DNA of 64,000 nt from the NCBI GenBank assembly GCA_030549495.1, contig JAUIRK010000110.1:806001-870000 (forward strand), in the 5' to 3' direction. This document shows positions 1-10,440 of this stretch, in pieces. This stretch comes from Nectonema munidae. Its lineage: Eukaryota; Nematomorpha; Nectonematoida; Nectonematidae. Within the stretch, counting starts at the first letter, position 1. Each line of letters begins with the position of its first letter. A model generated the notes under the pieces. That model was not told where the DNA came from. It saw nothing but the letters and a program-made list of their open reading frames with translations, and searched no databases. Both the position numbers and the translations under genes were made by a program.

Positions 1-106
1 TTGGCTTTGTTTTTTATTCAAGTTTAGATCATTTATTAAATCACTTAAAGTATTTTGTGTAAGAAGTTGTGGGTTTGCTCTCAACTGGAACATAAGATCT
101 TCATAA

Positions 107-2437
107 AATATTGATACAAAAATTACAAGAGCAAATTCCAATAGTTTATTAGATAATTTTTTTATCAAGAAAGATCAATTCAAATATAAAGCCTATATTT
201 TAAAGGAGTCATTCTCCGATCACTATCCAATACTTATTTCTCTAGATTTATGTACTAATATGAATAGAACTAAGTTTCCCCATTTTAATGAGACCCTTTT
301 TGTACAAAAAGCTTCAAGTGTGGACTGGAACTCGTTTTTGGTATATAACCTAAATTGTTCAATTGATACACTATTCGATTCTTTTATCAATATTTTGTCT
401 GATCTTGTTCAACAGTCTACAAAATTAATTCATAAACCGAATGTCAAAAAACATAAAGCTAACCCTTGGTGTACCAGAGAAATCATTTTTTTGATAAATA
501 AAAGAAATTGTATACACAAAAAGTTGAAACAGTCAAGTAATATTTTACAAGGAAAACTAAAAAATGATTATAAAGAATTAAGAAATCTTATCAAGCATAA
601 GGTTCGTCAAGCTAAAAGAGCTCATTTTTCTGCATACTTAGTCTCTAAGAAAAATAACCCTAAAACCCTGTGGAAAAAAATGAATAATCTAATTTTTCCT
701 AGAATTACCAAAAAACTGGAAATTTTACATGAAGAGAAGTTATATTCGGATGATTTGTCTATATCAGTCTTGTTTAATGAGCATTTTAGTAGCAATTTCA
801 ATACAAGAAGCAGTTATCCCAATCCTCAAATATCTTTATGCGCTAATAACGAATTTATTTTCAAGTCAATAACGATGAATGATGTTTTAAACGGTATTAA
901 AGAACTTAAAAAAAGTAGTGCAACTGACCTTTTCAATATTTCTGCTAGACATTTAAAACTTATTGGGAACTATATTAGTTCTATTCTCTTTAACGGATTT
1001 AACAGATGCTTAGACTCTCATTATTTTCCAAAAATATTTAAACTTACAAAAGTTCTTCCAGTATACAAAAAAGGTAATCATAATTTACTTACAAATTATC
1101 GCCCAGTTTCTTTGATATGTACAGTTGGCAAACTCTTAGAGAGAATTCTATATAAACAATTAGTTAATTATTTTGAATCTAACTTACTTATCAATCAGAA
1201 TCAATTCGGATTTCGTAAATTTCACTCCACGCAACTTCTTCATTCATTATTTATACAAAAAATTGTTAATCAGCTGGAAGCTAAAAATAGTGTTTTTTCT
1301 TTTTTCTTGGATTTGAGTCGAGCCTTTGAGTCCATCCCACACCCTTTAATTCTTCATAAACTTCGCCTTCTTGGTGTTTCGAAAAGTCTGATTAAATTTT
1401 TCAGTTTATATTTATCAGATCGATACCAAAGAGTAGTTATTAATTCGGCGGTTTCAAGTAGCATACTAGTGAACTCTGGTGTTCCACAGGGTTCCATTCT
1501 CGCTCCTCTTATTTTCATTGTATTTATAAATGACATATTCGAGCACTTTCCGGACTCAGATATAGTAATGTATGCGGATGATTTGACTTTGATTTTGCCC
1601 TTTGATTCTTCTGTCTTTACACAAAAATCTTCAGAAATAGTATCAAGAAGTATTGAAGAAAATCTTTTTAATATTGAAAGCTGGCTTAATGATAATGGCA
1701 TGCTAATCAACAAAAGCAAAACAAAGGCTATGTTCTTCACAAATTGCAAAATCAATGCTGATCAATTATTTGAGAAAATAAAAATAGAGCGTGTGCATTA
1801 CCTTAATTATTTGGGCTTATTGATAGATGATAAGCTAAACTGGCATATGCATTTGTCTAGTTTATCAGGTAAGCTAAGTTCTATTATAGGTATGTTTACA
1901 AAAACAAAAAATATACTATCACCTGAAATACATTTGATGCTGTATAAATCTCTCTTCTTACCACATCTAAATTACAGCATATCTAATTGGGGTCACAGCA
2001 ACTCAAACATTTTTGCAATTCAGAAAAAAGCGTTGAGGATAATTTTTCGTAAATCTTTTATCAGCCATACTAATTCATTATTCTATGATAACTCTTTATT
2101 AAAGTATAAGGACATATACAGAAGAAGTATATATACCTTCATATACAAATATTTAAACTACATGCTTCCTTTAGTTTTTCACGATTTTTTCACAACAAGA
2201 AAAGATAATAATTCAAATTACTTCTTGAGACATCCGGTCACACCTAGAATAGGATTGTTCAAACTGTCAGGCTCATCACAGTCCATCATTAACAAAGCTT
2301 ATGATCTTTGGACGTCAAATTCGTTTAAACCTTCAGATATATTTCTTTCATATTCAACTTTTAAGTATCATCTGAAATCGTCAGCAATCAGTAGGGTAAT
2401 GTTGCACTATCCGTGCATTGATGAAAAGCAATTTTAA
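107..2437 (+). CDS. LINE ORF2: endonuclease C-terminus and reverse transcriptase
   Basis: Open from a stop at 104-106 to TAA at 2437; the first ATG (260) is internal and not a true start. The frame begins with the end of the endonuclease (SDHYPI), then a linker with NPWCTREI, then the RT: LPVYKKGNHNLLTNYRPVSL, FGFRKFHSTQLLHSLF, FFLDLSRAFESIPHPL, SGVPQGSILAPLIFIVFIND and the catalytic box YADD at about 1572-1583, followed by the thumb motif YLNYLGLLIDDKLNW and the C-terminal region. It would copy LINE RNA at a nicked target. The last codons are not LINE sequence. From 2397 on the frame runs into a MITE, which supplies MLHYPCIDEKQF and the stop. Rejoining the LINE flanks gives a natural end, SRVPSVVIYFKNHVM and stop. 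An upstream TAA at 104-106 breaks the endonuclease frame. Confidence 0.92.
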   Translation, partial: NIDTKITRANSNSLLDNFFIKKDQFKYKAYILKESFSDHYPILISLDLCTNMNRTKFPHFNETLFVQKASSVDWNSFLVYNLNCSIDTLFDSFINILSDLVQQSTKLIHKPNVKKHKANPWCTREIIFLINKRNCIHKKLKQSSNILQGKLKNDYKELRNLIKHKVRQAKRAHFSAYLVSKKNNPKTLWKKMNNLIFPRITKKLEILHEEKLYSDDLSISVLFNEHFSSNFNTRSSYPNPQISLCANNEFIFKSITMNDVLNGIKELKKSSATDLFNISARHLKLIGNYISSILFNGFNRCLDSHYFPKIFKLTKVLPVYKKGNHNLLTNYRPVSLICTVGKLLERILYKQLVNYFESNLLINQNQFGFRKFHSTQLLHSLFIQKIVNQLEAKNSVFSFFLDLSRAFESIPHPLILHKLRLLGVSKSLIKFFSLYLSDRYQRVVINSAVSSSILVNSGVPQGSILAPLIFIVFINDIFEHFPDSDIVMYADDLTLILPFDSSVFTQKSSEIVSRSIEENLFNIESWLNDNGMLINKSKTKAMFFTNCKINADQLFEKIKIERVHYLNYLGLLIDDKLNWHMHLSSLSGKLSSIIGMFTKTKNILSPEIHLMLYKSLFLPHLNYSISNWGHSNSNIFAIQKKALRIIFRKSFISHTNSLFYDNSLLKYKDIYRRSIYTFIYKYLNYMLPLVFHDFFTTRKDNNSNYFLRHPVTPRIGLFKLSGSSQSIINKAYDLWTSNSFKPSDIFLSYSTFKYHLKSSAISRVMLHYPCIDEKQF

Positions 2438-3098
2438 TTGGAAAGAAGTTGTTCAATGATATAATGCTTTCATATGTCAATCTTTTCTTGAATGCGATTA
2501 TAGTTTGAGTATCGCACTATACGTGCATTGTAGCAAATACAGTGCATGTCTGCCTCCATAATACGAGTATATCTACATGATACACATATAGTGCGATGTA
2601 ACGTGTCTATGCATAATGCTGTGATGAAGAGATGATGAGCTGTATGAGACAGGGACGCTCTCTTATACTATATGGGATAGAAAACATTTGAGAGAAAAGA
2701 GTACAAGCGAAAAACAAACTTTTGAAATGAAAACAGTGAAGGAGAGGGTATTTCACAAATGTTATTGCGTCTTGAAAATTCAATAACTCTTGATTAAAAT
2801 TTCAGCACAAATTTAATATTGTCTTCCTCTTTTTAAATATCTCGTCCATGTTGCACTTATGCCTGTATTGTCCATAATACTGGTCTTCAATTTGTATGTG
2901 TGTGTATAGTAGTGAAGAGAGAGAAACAGAGAGAGAAATGGAGGCAGGGATAGACTGTATTTGCTACAATGCACGTATAGTCCGATACTCAAACTATAAT
3001 CGCATTCAAGAAAAGATTGACATATGAAAGCATTATATCATTGAACAACTTCTTTCCAATTAAAATTGCTTTTCATCAATGCACGGATAGTGCAACAT
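2399..3098. mobile_element. Foldback MITE, 145-bp terminal inverted repeats, TA duplication
   Basis: Arms 2399-2543 and 2954-3098 are near-perfect inverted copies, starting ATGTTGCACTATCCGTGC and ending with its complement. TA precedes and follows the element. The 410-bp centre has no reading frame. It is inserted in the last codons of the LINE ORF. TA duplication and long TIRs fit a Tc1/mariner-mobilised MITE. Confidence 0.9.
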
Positions 3099-3567
3099 TA
3101 CCATCAGTAGTTATATATTTCAAGAATCATGTAATGTAAATTGTTATGCTTGTACCAATATGTTGAAAATTTAATCCTGTTTTGTTTCCTTTCTGTTAAG
3201 TTTTTTTGTATAAAGTGATTTTTTAAAATATTTTATTTGTGTATATCGTTTTGAATAGCTTTTTCATATGTTTCATTTTTTCCTAATTTTGTGTATGCTT
3301 TTGACTTAGTTGTCCAATAATATATTCATATAATATTCAATTTCTCTAACTTTCTATCTAATCTTTCCGAATTTTCTAGCCAAACTACTTTTATTGAGAA
3401 GGTGAATCATACCAGCGGTCCAAGAGACCTTTTGATATAGCCTTGCAAATTATAAATTCTATAAAATTACATATATCTCTCTACTTTGTGAAAACTGTAT
3501 TGATAATATCCATTTTGATTTTAATCTTATAATTGTATCATGAATATCTATTATTTTGCGAAATAAA

Positions 3568-3593
3568 TTTCTTCTTCTTCTTCTTCTTCTTCT
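3568..3593 (+). repeat. (TTC)n 3' tail of the LINE
   Basis: Eight TTC units directly after an AATAAA-like signal at the LINE 3' end. A shorter (TTC)n closes the related copy at 60.98 kb. Confidence 0.85.
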
Positions 3594-3677
3594 GATATAA
3601 AAACTTTTATCAAAAAGACGTTAAAAATTTTGTTTGAACAAGAAAGTAGAGACTGTAAGCTGCTACACCATCCCTAG

Positions 3678-3910
3678 ATGCACGACATTTGCAAAGGAAG
3701 AAATTTGCCAAAATAAATATGTTATTTGATAGATTTTCTACTATTTCTTTAATAAAAAATGATACTGCTATAGAAAGAGAAAGTTTCAATATTAGGCAAC
3801 ACACAATATATGTTTATAACGGTGGGAAACAACACCAAAATAATGACATCACAAAGTATGAAATCTATCTTTTGGACGAAAACAACTTTTTACAACTAGC
3901 TAAGTCATAA
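3678..3910 (+). CDS. Unrecognised open segment, possible terminal exon or LINE ORF1 scrap
   Basis: A good acceptor (ACACCATCCCTAG) at 3677 opens a 77-codon frame to TAA at 3910, containing HTIYVYNGGKQHQNNDITKY. I do not recognise it. It begins about 80 bp after the LINE tail and ends about 230 bp before the ORF-less element. It may be a real last exon. Because a LINE ORF1 resumes at 8705 beyond that element, it may instead be an upstream piece of that ORF1. Confidence 0.28.
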
Positions 3911-5199
3911 GGGGTTATATTTCAACCATTGTTGAAAGCTTTCCGTCTCAAAGTTTGGAAAAATTTTAATGATTTAATGATTATATAATATGATGTTTTA
4001 AAAAATAAGCGTTGAATTTTGTTTTCTCGAACATGAAAATTTATAATATCCATATAAACTAATGTTTCAAAAGTTTTCTCAAGATTTTTCTTTTTATTTG
4101 GGACTTCAGTGTCACTTTATGCTTTTATGGAACAAATTTATGCAGCTGGGTGCGTAAAACGCCCCTCCCTTAATTAAAAATTAATTGTGCAAAATTTATT
4201 AAATTATATCCTTACAAATTTCCTAACTTTTCCTAAAATCTATAACTGTATCCTTTGATACTATTTTCATCGTAATTGAATGTCCCTCAATAAAAATTTT
4301 GATTAATGAGAAATATATCTAATAAAATATTTTTTAGAATTTTACATAAAATATATGCTTATTGAAAAGAGAACGTGTGATCAAAATAAAAAAAAAGTAT
4401 GCATCTTGACTAAATGAAAGATCTACGATGCTCCAATTAATTAGGAGTGTGTAATGATCTAATATTGGATGCTTTAAAAAAATTTAAAAAGTTGCTATTT
4501 TAAAAATGAAAAATCCTTAAATTTATAGCTTATCAGCTAAGATTACAATTATCATTTCACTAAGATGGGTTTGGGAATCTGAAAATTTTGAATAGGTTAG
4601 GGTCATCATAACTGTCTCAGATGCATATATACGTGAAGATTTATTTTTATCAGGAAGATTTTAAATTTAAATTGAATGTGCCCATTTTTCCTTTTGCAAG
4701 AAAGAGTTCGTCTTTTAGATAAACTGGAACATCACTAATAATTTCTTCAGAAAATTAAACTTTTGGACTGGGATTGATGACAAATATTGAGGCTTGATAT
4801 CTATACATATCATCTCATAATAAAATAAACGATACTGATAAAAAAAAGCCCAAGATCATCAAAAAGATTTTAGAATGAGAATACTTTGAGAGTGGAAAAG
4901 ATCTGTTCAAAATAAATCCTTAAAAAAGTTTTTCGAACATTTATTGCAGAAAATAAATTTCTAATGAAAATAGAGCTACCAAGAAAGGAACATCATAGAA
5001 TGAATAGTAAAATTACATATTATATAGACTAGCAGCCGATAACGAAATTGTAGCCAAAAAGATTGAGGTCTTATCGAGATATCTGATTTGATGACAAATG
5101 AAATATTTTGAGTGAATTAAACACCTTAAGTTGGTTTATTAAATAAATTAAAAAAATAATTAGCAGAAAAATACTAAAAGTAGAATTTATTTTCAAGTG

Positions 5200-5950
5200 T
5201 CAATATTGGACATTGATTGACAGATTTAATCTATTTTTGACACGTTTAATTGATTTTCATAAAAAATGAAAATCCCCACTAAATTGGGCATACTTGAAAA
5301 TGGTATGTATGGGTAAAATACTTTCTGTAAGTACTTCAATAAAAATTAAATTTTTACATAAGCTGTCATATATAATACAATTTTTTGACAGGTTTAATTA
5401 ATTGCCATATAAAATGAACACCAGCAATAAATTCTAATTACTTTAAAATGGGTATATATCTAAAAGAAACTTTTTATAAGAAAAAAATTAATTTTGACAT
5501 TGGCTATCATATTTAAAACATTTTTTAACAGGTTTAACTGGTTTTCATAATAAGAGCGTACTTTTTAAAATTGGTATACATGTGTAAAACTTTATATAAT
5601 TATTTAGCTAAAAAGTTTCTTTTTGGGATAAATCAATTTTTTGACAGGTTTGACTGATTTTCATAAAAAAAGAATATCACCACTAAATTCCTCATACTTG
5701 AAAATGGATATATATGTGTAAAATCTTTTTGAGATGAGCTGTCATATATAAATCAATTTTTTGACAGGTTCGATTGATTTTTAAATGAATATCACCACTG
5801 ATTCAACTTACTTGAAAATGGATATGTATGTGCAAAAACTTTATATAATTATTAGATAAAAAGCTCCTTTTTGAGATGAGGTGTCAAATATAAATCTAAC
5901 AGGTTTGATTGATTTGATAAAAAAAATAGACATCGCCAGTGAATTCAGCA
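5200..5950 (+). repeat. Diverged tandem array, ~115-150 bp unit
   Basis: Repeats of a unit with TTTTTGACAGGTTTGATTGA, a CACCACT(G)AATTC segment, and TATATGTGTAAAA. Related arrays occur at 7000-7640 and 8452-8640, and reversed at 46150-47330. Confidence 0.8.
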
Positions 5951-7643
5951 TAGTTGAAATATAAACATAGCATTAAAAATATTTATAAATCTGAGAAAAA
6001 GGAGGGGGGGGCACTTTAAAATTTTTTGAAAAACAATTGTATATTACGTACTGCAGTTTAATATTTATTTAAAAAAACAAAACGTATTATAAAAGCTTTT
6101 GAAAATTTGTATGAAAGAAGGAACTAAGTTGAAAACTAATTGAAAAAAAAATGTGATCAAAACAAATAATTAAAAAAATATGTATCTTGACTAAATGGAA
6201 GATCTACCATGTTCTAATAAACTAAGAAGTGGTTTAATTATATAAAATTAGGTGCTTCAAAAAAGATTTTGACTATGAAAAAAAGTTCCTCTTTTACAAA
6301 TGAAAAATATTTAAATCTATAGGATTACAATCAACATTTAGCTAAGATGGGTAGGAAATCTGAAAATTTAGAATAGGTCAGATTTATCAAAAATGGCACA
6401 GATGCCAATATGTGAGAATTTAGTCACTATCAAGATATATTTAATTTAAATTGAATTTGTCCATCTTTTTCCTTTTGCGTCAAAGAGATAATTTTTTAGA
6501 TGAAGAACTTGGACAACTTTTTGTAATTGAACAATGAACATCACGAATGATTCATCAGAAAAAAACCTTTGAAATGAGATTGGTTGAGAAATATTCAGGG
6601 CCGGATAATAAAATACACGATATGTATAAAAAAGTCTAAGATCATCAAGAAGATTTTTTAATCAGAATGCTTTGAGAGAGGAAAAAAGTAATTTTATCCT
6701 TATAAAAAATTTTTCGAACACACATTGAAAAATATAAATTTCTAATGAAAATAGCGCTACCAAGAAAGGATCATCATGGAATGAATAGCAAAATTACATA
6801 CTGTAAATTATAATATGACGTAGAGACTACAAGCCAATAACGAATTTGTAACCAAAAAGATGAAGGTCCTATCGAGTTACATAAGTTACTGTAGAATAAA
6901 ATATTTTGAGTGAATTAAACACCTAAAGTTGGTTTATTAAAGAAATTAAGAAAATAATTACCAGAGAAATACTGCAAGTAGAAGTTATTTTTATGTTTAT
7001 ATATTTGACATTGATTTACAGATTTAATCGATATTTTGACAGGATTTATTGATTTTTTGAAATGTATAAAAAACTTTTTATAAGAATAAAAATTTTAATT
7101 TTGACATGGGCTGTCATATTTAAATTATTTTATGAGGTTTGACTAATTTTTATAAAAAAAAGGAATATAAACAGTAAACACAGCCTACTTTAATGGGTAT
7201 ATGTGTGTAAAAAACTTTATATAATTATTCGGATAAGATGTTTTTGGGATAAATAAATTTTTTACAGTTTTGATTGATTTTCATTAAAAAAAATAAATAT
7301 CCCCACTGAATTACGCATGCTTAAATATGGGTATATATGTGTAAAAATCTTTATATTATTACTTAGATAAAATGTTTCTTTTTAAGATGAGCTGTCATAT
7401 ATAATCAATATATAGTTTTTGTCATATAAATCAATGCTTTCATAACTTTAATTTAAAAATCACAGCTGAATTCAGCATGCTTGAAAATGGGTGTATATGT
7501 GTAAAAAACCTATAATTATTTAGATAAAAAGTTTTTTTTAGATGAGCTGTCATATGTAAATCACTTTTTTGACAGGTTTGAATGATTTTCATAAAAAATG
7601 AATATCACCACTCAATTTAGCATATTTGAAAATAGGTATATAT

Positions 7644-8451
7644 CAAAGAATGGCGAGGACCCCGAACCTCCCCGTTCCGCGCGGGGAGACATACTCCCCG
7701 TTCCCCTTGGGCTAAAGAGTTACCCCGAAATCGGGTTAACAATTTTTAAAATTAGTGAACTATTTATCTTTTTCATAAACCTATTCACCTTAAACTTTAT
7801 TTGGAGTTCATTGTGTTGTTTGTAATTGTTTCAACTTGTTTCCTATTTTTGAGGAAAATGTTACAGATAAGAATATTGATATTAAGCAAAAAAGCTACAA
7901 ACAATGTTCTATTGTTTTATATGTCGCGAAAATTCTTCTTTAGTATGTATATGCTTTCTATATTTACTGTTGTATTTTTTATTTTATTTTTGATTTTAAA
8001 GAAATTTAAACTTTTATTCGTCAAAAAAGAGCCTGAATTTCAAGACAGTATCATTGAAAGTTTTTTTAGTTGAAACACATAATTACTACTTTTCTACATT
8101 CTTCTGGTTAAAGTCTAAATTCAATGGCACAAGCAAGAAGTAAAATTTGGCTTTTTTTCGAAAAAATTGACTCGGAACAAGCAAGATGTACAGTTTGCAA
8201 AAATATTTTAAAAACAACAAAAGGCCTGCAAGACCACTTGAAAAGACATCCAGTGGGACAAAATTAAAATAATATGAAATGTCTGGTTAATAAATAGTCT
8301 TTAAATATTTAGTATATAAATATATTATATATGTTCATTGTTCAGTTGAATAGTTTTAAATTAAAGAAAAATTTACCCCGACCTGACCCGTTATCCACGG
8401 GGAGAGCTTTTCCCCGACCCGAAGAAAATTTCCTCCCCCCGCCATACTCTG
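7644..8451 (+). mobile_element. Short hAT-type transposon with BED finger ORF and no transposase
   Basis: Flanked by an exact 8-bp duplication, GTATATAT, at 7636-7643 and 8452-8459. Ends are CAAAGAATGGCG and, on the other strand, CAGAGTATGGCG. Both ends are GC-rich with repeated CCCCG blocks, very unlike the AT-rich centre. Eight-base TSD and CA..TGGCG ends are typical of hAT. The only recognisable gene is the BED finger at 8124; the catalytic RNase-H-like part is absent. Confidence 0.88.
8124..8267 (+). CDS. BED-type zinc-finger mini-protein (hAT N-terminus)
   Basis: 47 codons from ATG at 8124 to TAA. It reads MAQARSKIWLFFEKID, then CTVCKNIL and TTKGLQDHLKRHP. This is the C-x2-C-xn-H-x4-H arrangement and the TTxGLxxHLKRHP signature of BED fingers, which bind DNA at transposon ends in hAT transposases. 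In a full transposase several hundred residues would follow. Here a TAA comes 9 residues after the finger and no catalytic region is present within the element. It may be a deletion relic, or a short DNA-binding protein if expressed. The frame is undamaged. Confidence 0.7.
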   Translation: MAQARSKIWLFFEKIDSEQARCTVCKNILKTTKGLQDHLKRHPVGQN

Positions 8452-8704
8452 GTATATATGTGTAAAAAACTTTATATAATTATTTAAATAAAAAGTTTCC
8501 TTTTGAGATGAGCTGTCAGATATAAATCAATTTTTTGACAGGTTTGATTGATTTTGATAAAAAATGGACATCACCACTGAATTCAGCATATTTGAAATAT
8601 ATATGTAACATTAAAAATATTTATAAAAACTTATTAATATCTGAGAAAAATAGGAACTTTACGCCCCCAGCACTTGAGCGGACACATTTAGCCCAGCACG
8701 AATA

Positions 8705-10440
8705 GTGTTAAGATAGATTTTCTTTCACCTGTTAATTTGAGCAAAGTATCAGAAAAATTAAGTGTCAACGAAATTCTGAAAAATAAGTATGCACCTGTGA
8801 AACGTGAGCCTGCCTATTTTACCCAAAATAATAATAAAAAATTTGGATGCTTCTTTGTCCAAAGATGATATTTTTAAGTTGATCCTTTCAAAAATCCTTA
8901 CATTAAATACTACATAGATGGTGACAAGACATTTCATATAGTTTTTGACAAAATATAGTTCCATAATAAATCTAAATTTATTGTTATTAAACTTGACCTT
9001 GAAATTATAAAAACGATTATTGCGCTTGATGATGCAATGTATATAGGTTTTCAGCAACATAGAGTTGGATATTATTATTGACAATGTGGAATATTTAGTC
9101 GATTTGGGCACACCACCACCCAATGCAAAAATGACTTTGTTTCCTGTAGTTTTTGTGCATGTAGTCATGAGTTCAAAAAACGTCATAAAAAAGATTCAAA
9201 AGATGAATATAAGTGTAATAATAATTGTATACTACACACGCTTGATGAGGTCTCGCATTCTGCATTAAATAAAAGTCAAAAATATTGAATATCTGAAATC
9301 TATTATAAGTAATGTATAAAGCTAGGAATCCTAATTAGTCAAATTTTGATAATCCTTGGAATAGTGATTATTTTACAAATTTAGATACATATGAGAAAGG
9401 TTTTCAAGATATTTAAATCATGAAGCTAACTGGTCTGCCGATTTTTTTGATTTCAATATAATCAGCATGAATATCCAATCAATTTCACATAAACTTTTTG
9501 AACTTGAATCGTATATAATTTTAATAAAGAAAGAGAAAAACCCTTGAAAATCAATGCGATACAGGAAACTTGGTTATATAAGGAGTCCTTTGATCAGTTC
9601 ATGGATGCTGCTTATACATTTATTCATCTTGCTTCCAGGTTAAAACTTCTCATGCAGGTCTTATTAAAACTCTATGCATTCTCTAAGCATGCAGGTCTAG
9701 CTTTTCTAATTCATGATGGTTTGACTTTCAAAATCTCTAATAATAATCAATACATCGGTCACACTTTTGAGTCGTTTTCTGTTGATATAATTTTTCCTTT
9801 AGCCAAAAATTTATCTTGCACAATATTTATCGCCCTCCGTGTGTTCAAACATTTCTATACTTTTAATGAAGAAATTTCAACTTTTTTGAAAGCAAAATAT
9901 CAGCTTCAAATGAGAATATTTTTTTCGGAGATTTAAATGTCAACAAATTTGATATTGACAAATGTAGGAAGGCGAGCGAATTCATTGATATTTTTTCATA
10001 AAAATTTTTCAAACTATAATATCATCACGCGTGAAATATCTTCCACTCAAAAATTTTCATATCATTTAATTTAAATATATACAAGGCTTATATTTTTCCT
10101 ACTTTCATTTCCGACCATATTAGCATTAATTTGAACGAGGCCTTTTTGAGCAATTTACTATATTGAATTTTTCAACGAAAGCTTGTTTATAGAAAGTATA
10201 AGTAAAGTTAATTGGTATGACTTCTACTTTGATTCCCCTGAAATTTAATGAAAGTTGACGAATGTAATTTTAGAAAATATGTCAGGAATAGAACTAAACA
10301 CAAACACAAAGTAAACAGTTGGATGACTCAAGAAATACTCAATCTCATTAAAAACGGGACAAATTGCATAAAAAGATGAAAAAATGTTCGATTGATGATA
10401 AGTTAAAAAGTGGCAAAAATTATATTGTTCAAGCATGCAG
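8705..10440 (+). mobile_element. LINE 5' half: ORF1 zinc knuckle and ORF2 endonuclease, decayed
   Basis: Starts directly at the TA that ends block A. From about 8720 a broken ORF1 reads through FHNKSKFIVIKLDL and a CCHC-type cluster FGHTTTQCKNDFVSCSFCAC at 9090-9160. Then the ORF2 endonuclease: MNIQSISHKLFELESY from 9467, KINAIQETWLYKESFDQF (9544 on), GLAFLIHDGLTFKISNN, SDHISINLN-like remains, and the linker SWMTQEILNLIKNGTNCIKR at about 10320. Jockey/CR1-type LINE order. Several stops and frame changes. The RT is missing. It is related to the 1-3.6 kb copy. Confidence 0.75.

Larger units (their letters stand above)
1..3595 (+). mobile_element. CR1/Jockey-like LINE copy, 5' part outside window, split by a MITE
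   Basis: Non-LTR retrotransposon. The left edge lies inside the apurinic-type endonuclease domain (TRIT..NSNSLLDNFF and SDHYPI are readable just before residue 1 of the long frame). A long reverse transcriptase frame follows, then a 3' UTR after the MITE at 2399-3098. The copy ends at 3568-3593 with AATAAA followed by (TTC)n, the same kind of tail seen at 60.98 kb, so (TTC)n is the 3' terminus of this family. The RT frame is intact over 2.3 kb, so the copy is young compared with the other LINE pieces in the window. Confidence 0.9.
7000..8640 (+). repeat. Second tandem array of the same unit, interrupted by a hAT
   Basis: Same unit as at 5.2-5.9 kb. Copies are visible at about 7050, 7200, 7330, 7480 and 7600, and on the far side of the insertion at 8452-8640. 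Confidence 0.8.
4141..8702 (+). mobile_element. ORF-less TA-flanked satellite-bearing element, compound copy (block A)
   Basis: Plus-orientation relative of the clean copy at 46088-50070. It starts at TGCAGCTGGGTGCGTAAAAC with TA just before, and ends GCCCAGCACGAA with TA just after. It is compound. The sequence from 4370 to 5400 recurs at 6150-7080 (shared TATCTTGACTAAATG.AAGATCTAC; also AAGAAAGGA.CATCAT.GAATGAATAG), and an inner end (GAGAAAAAGGAGGGGGGGGC) lies near 6000. So two truncated copies are fused or nested. Both carry arrays of a ~130-150 bp unit with TTTTTTGACAGGTTTGATTG. No credible coding frame. A hAT sits in the second array. Confidence 0.8.

Noticed and set aside
1354-1755. Long minus-strand open frame opposite the LINE RT
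   Set aside because: Shadow of the RT frame; no motif of its own.
7801-8073. 90-codon open frame with hydrophobic residues
   Set aside because: It lies wholly inside the short hAT, in a T-rich stretch that gives Phe/Leu/Ile by composition, with no family motif.
9065-9268. 67-codon plus frame
   Set aside because: Out of frame with the LINE ORF1 zinc knuckle encoded here.
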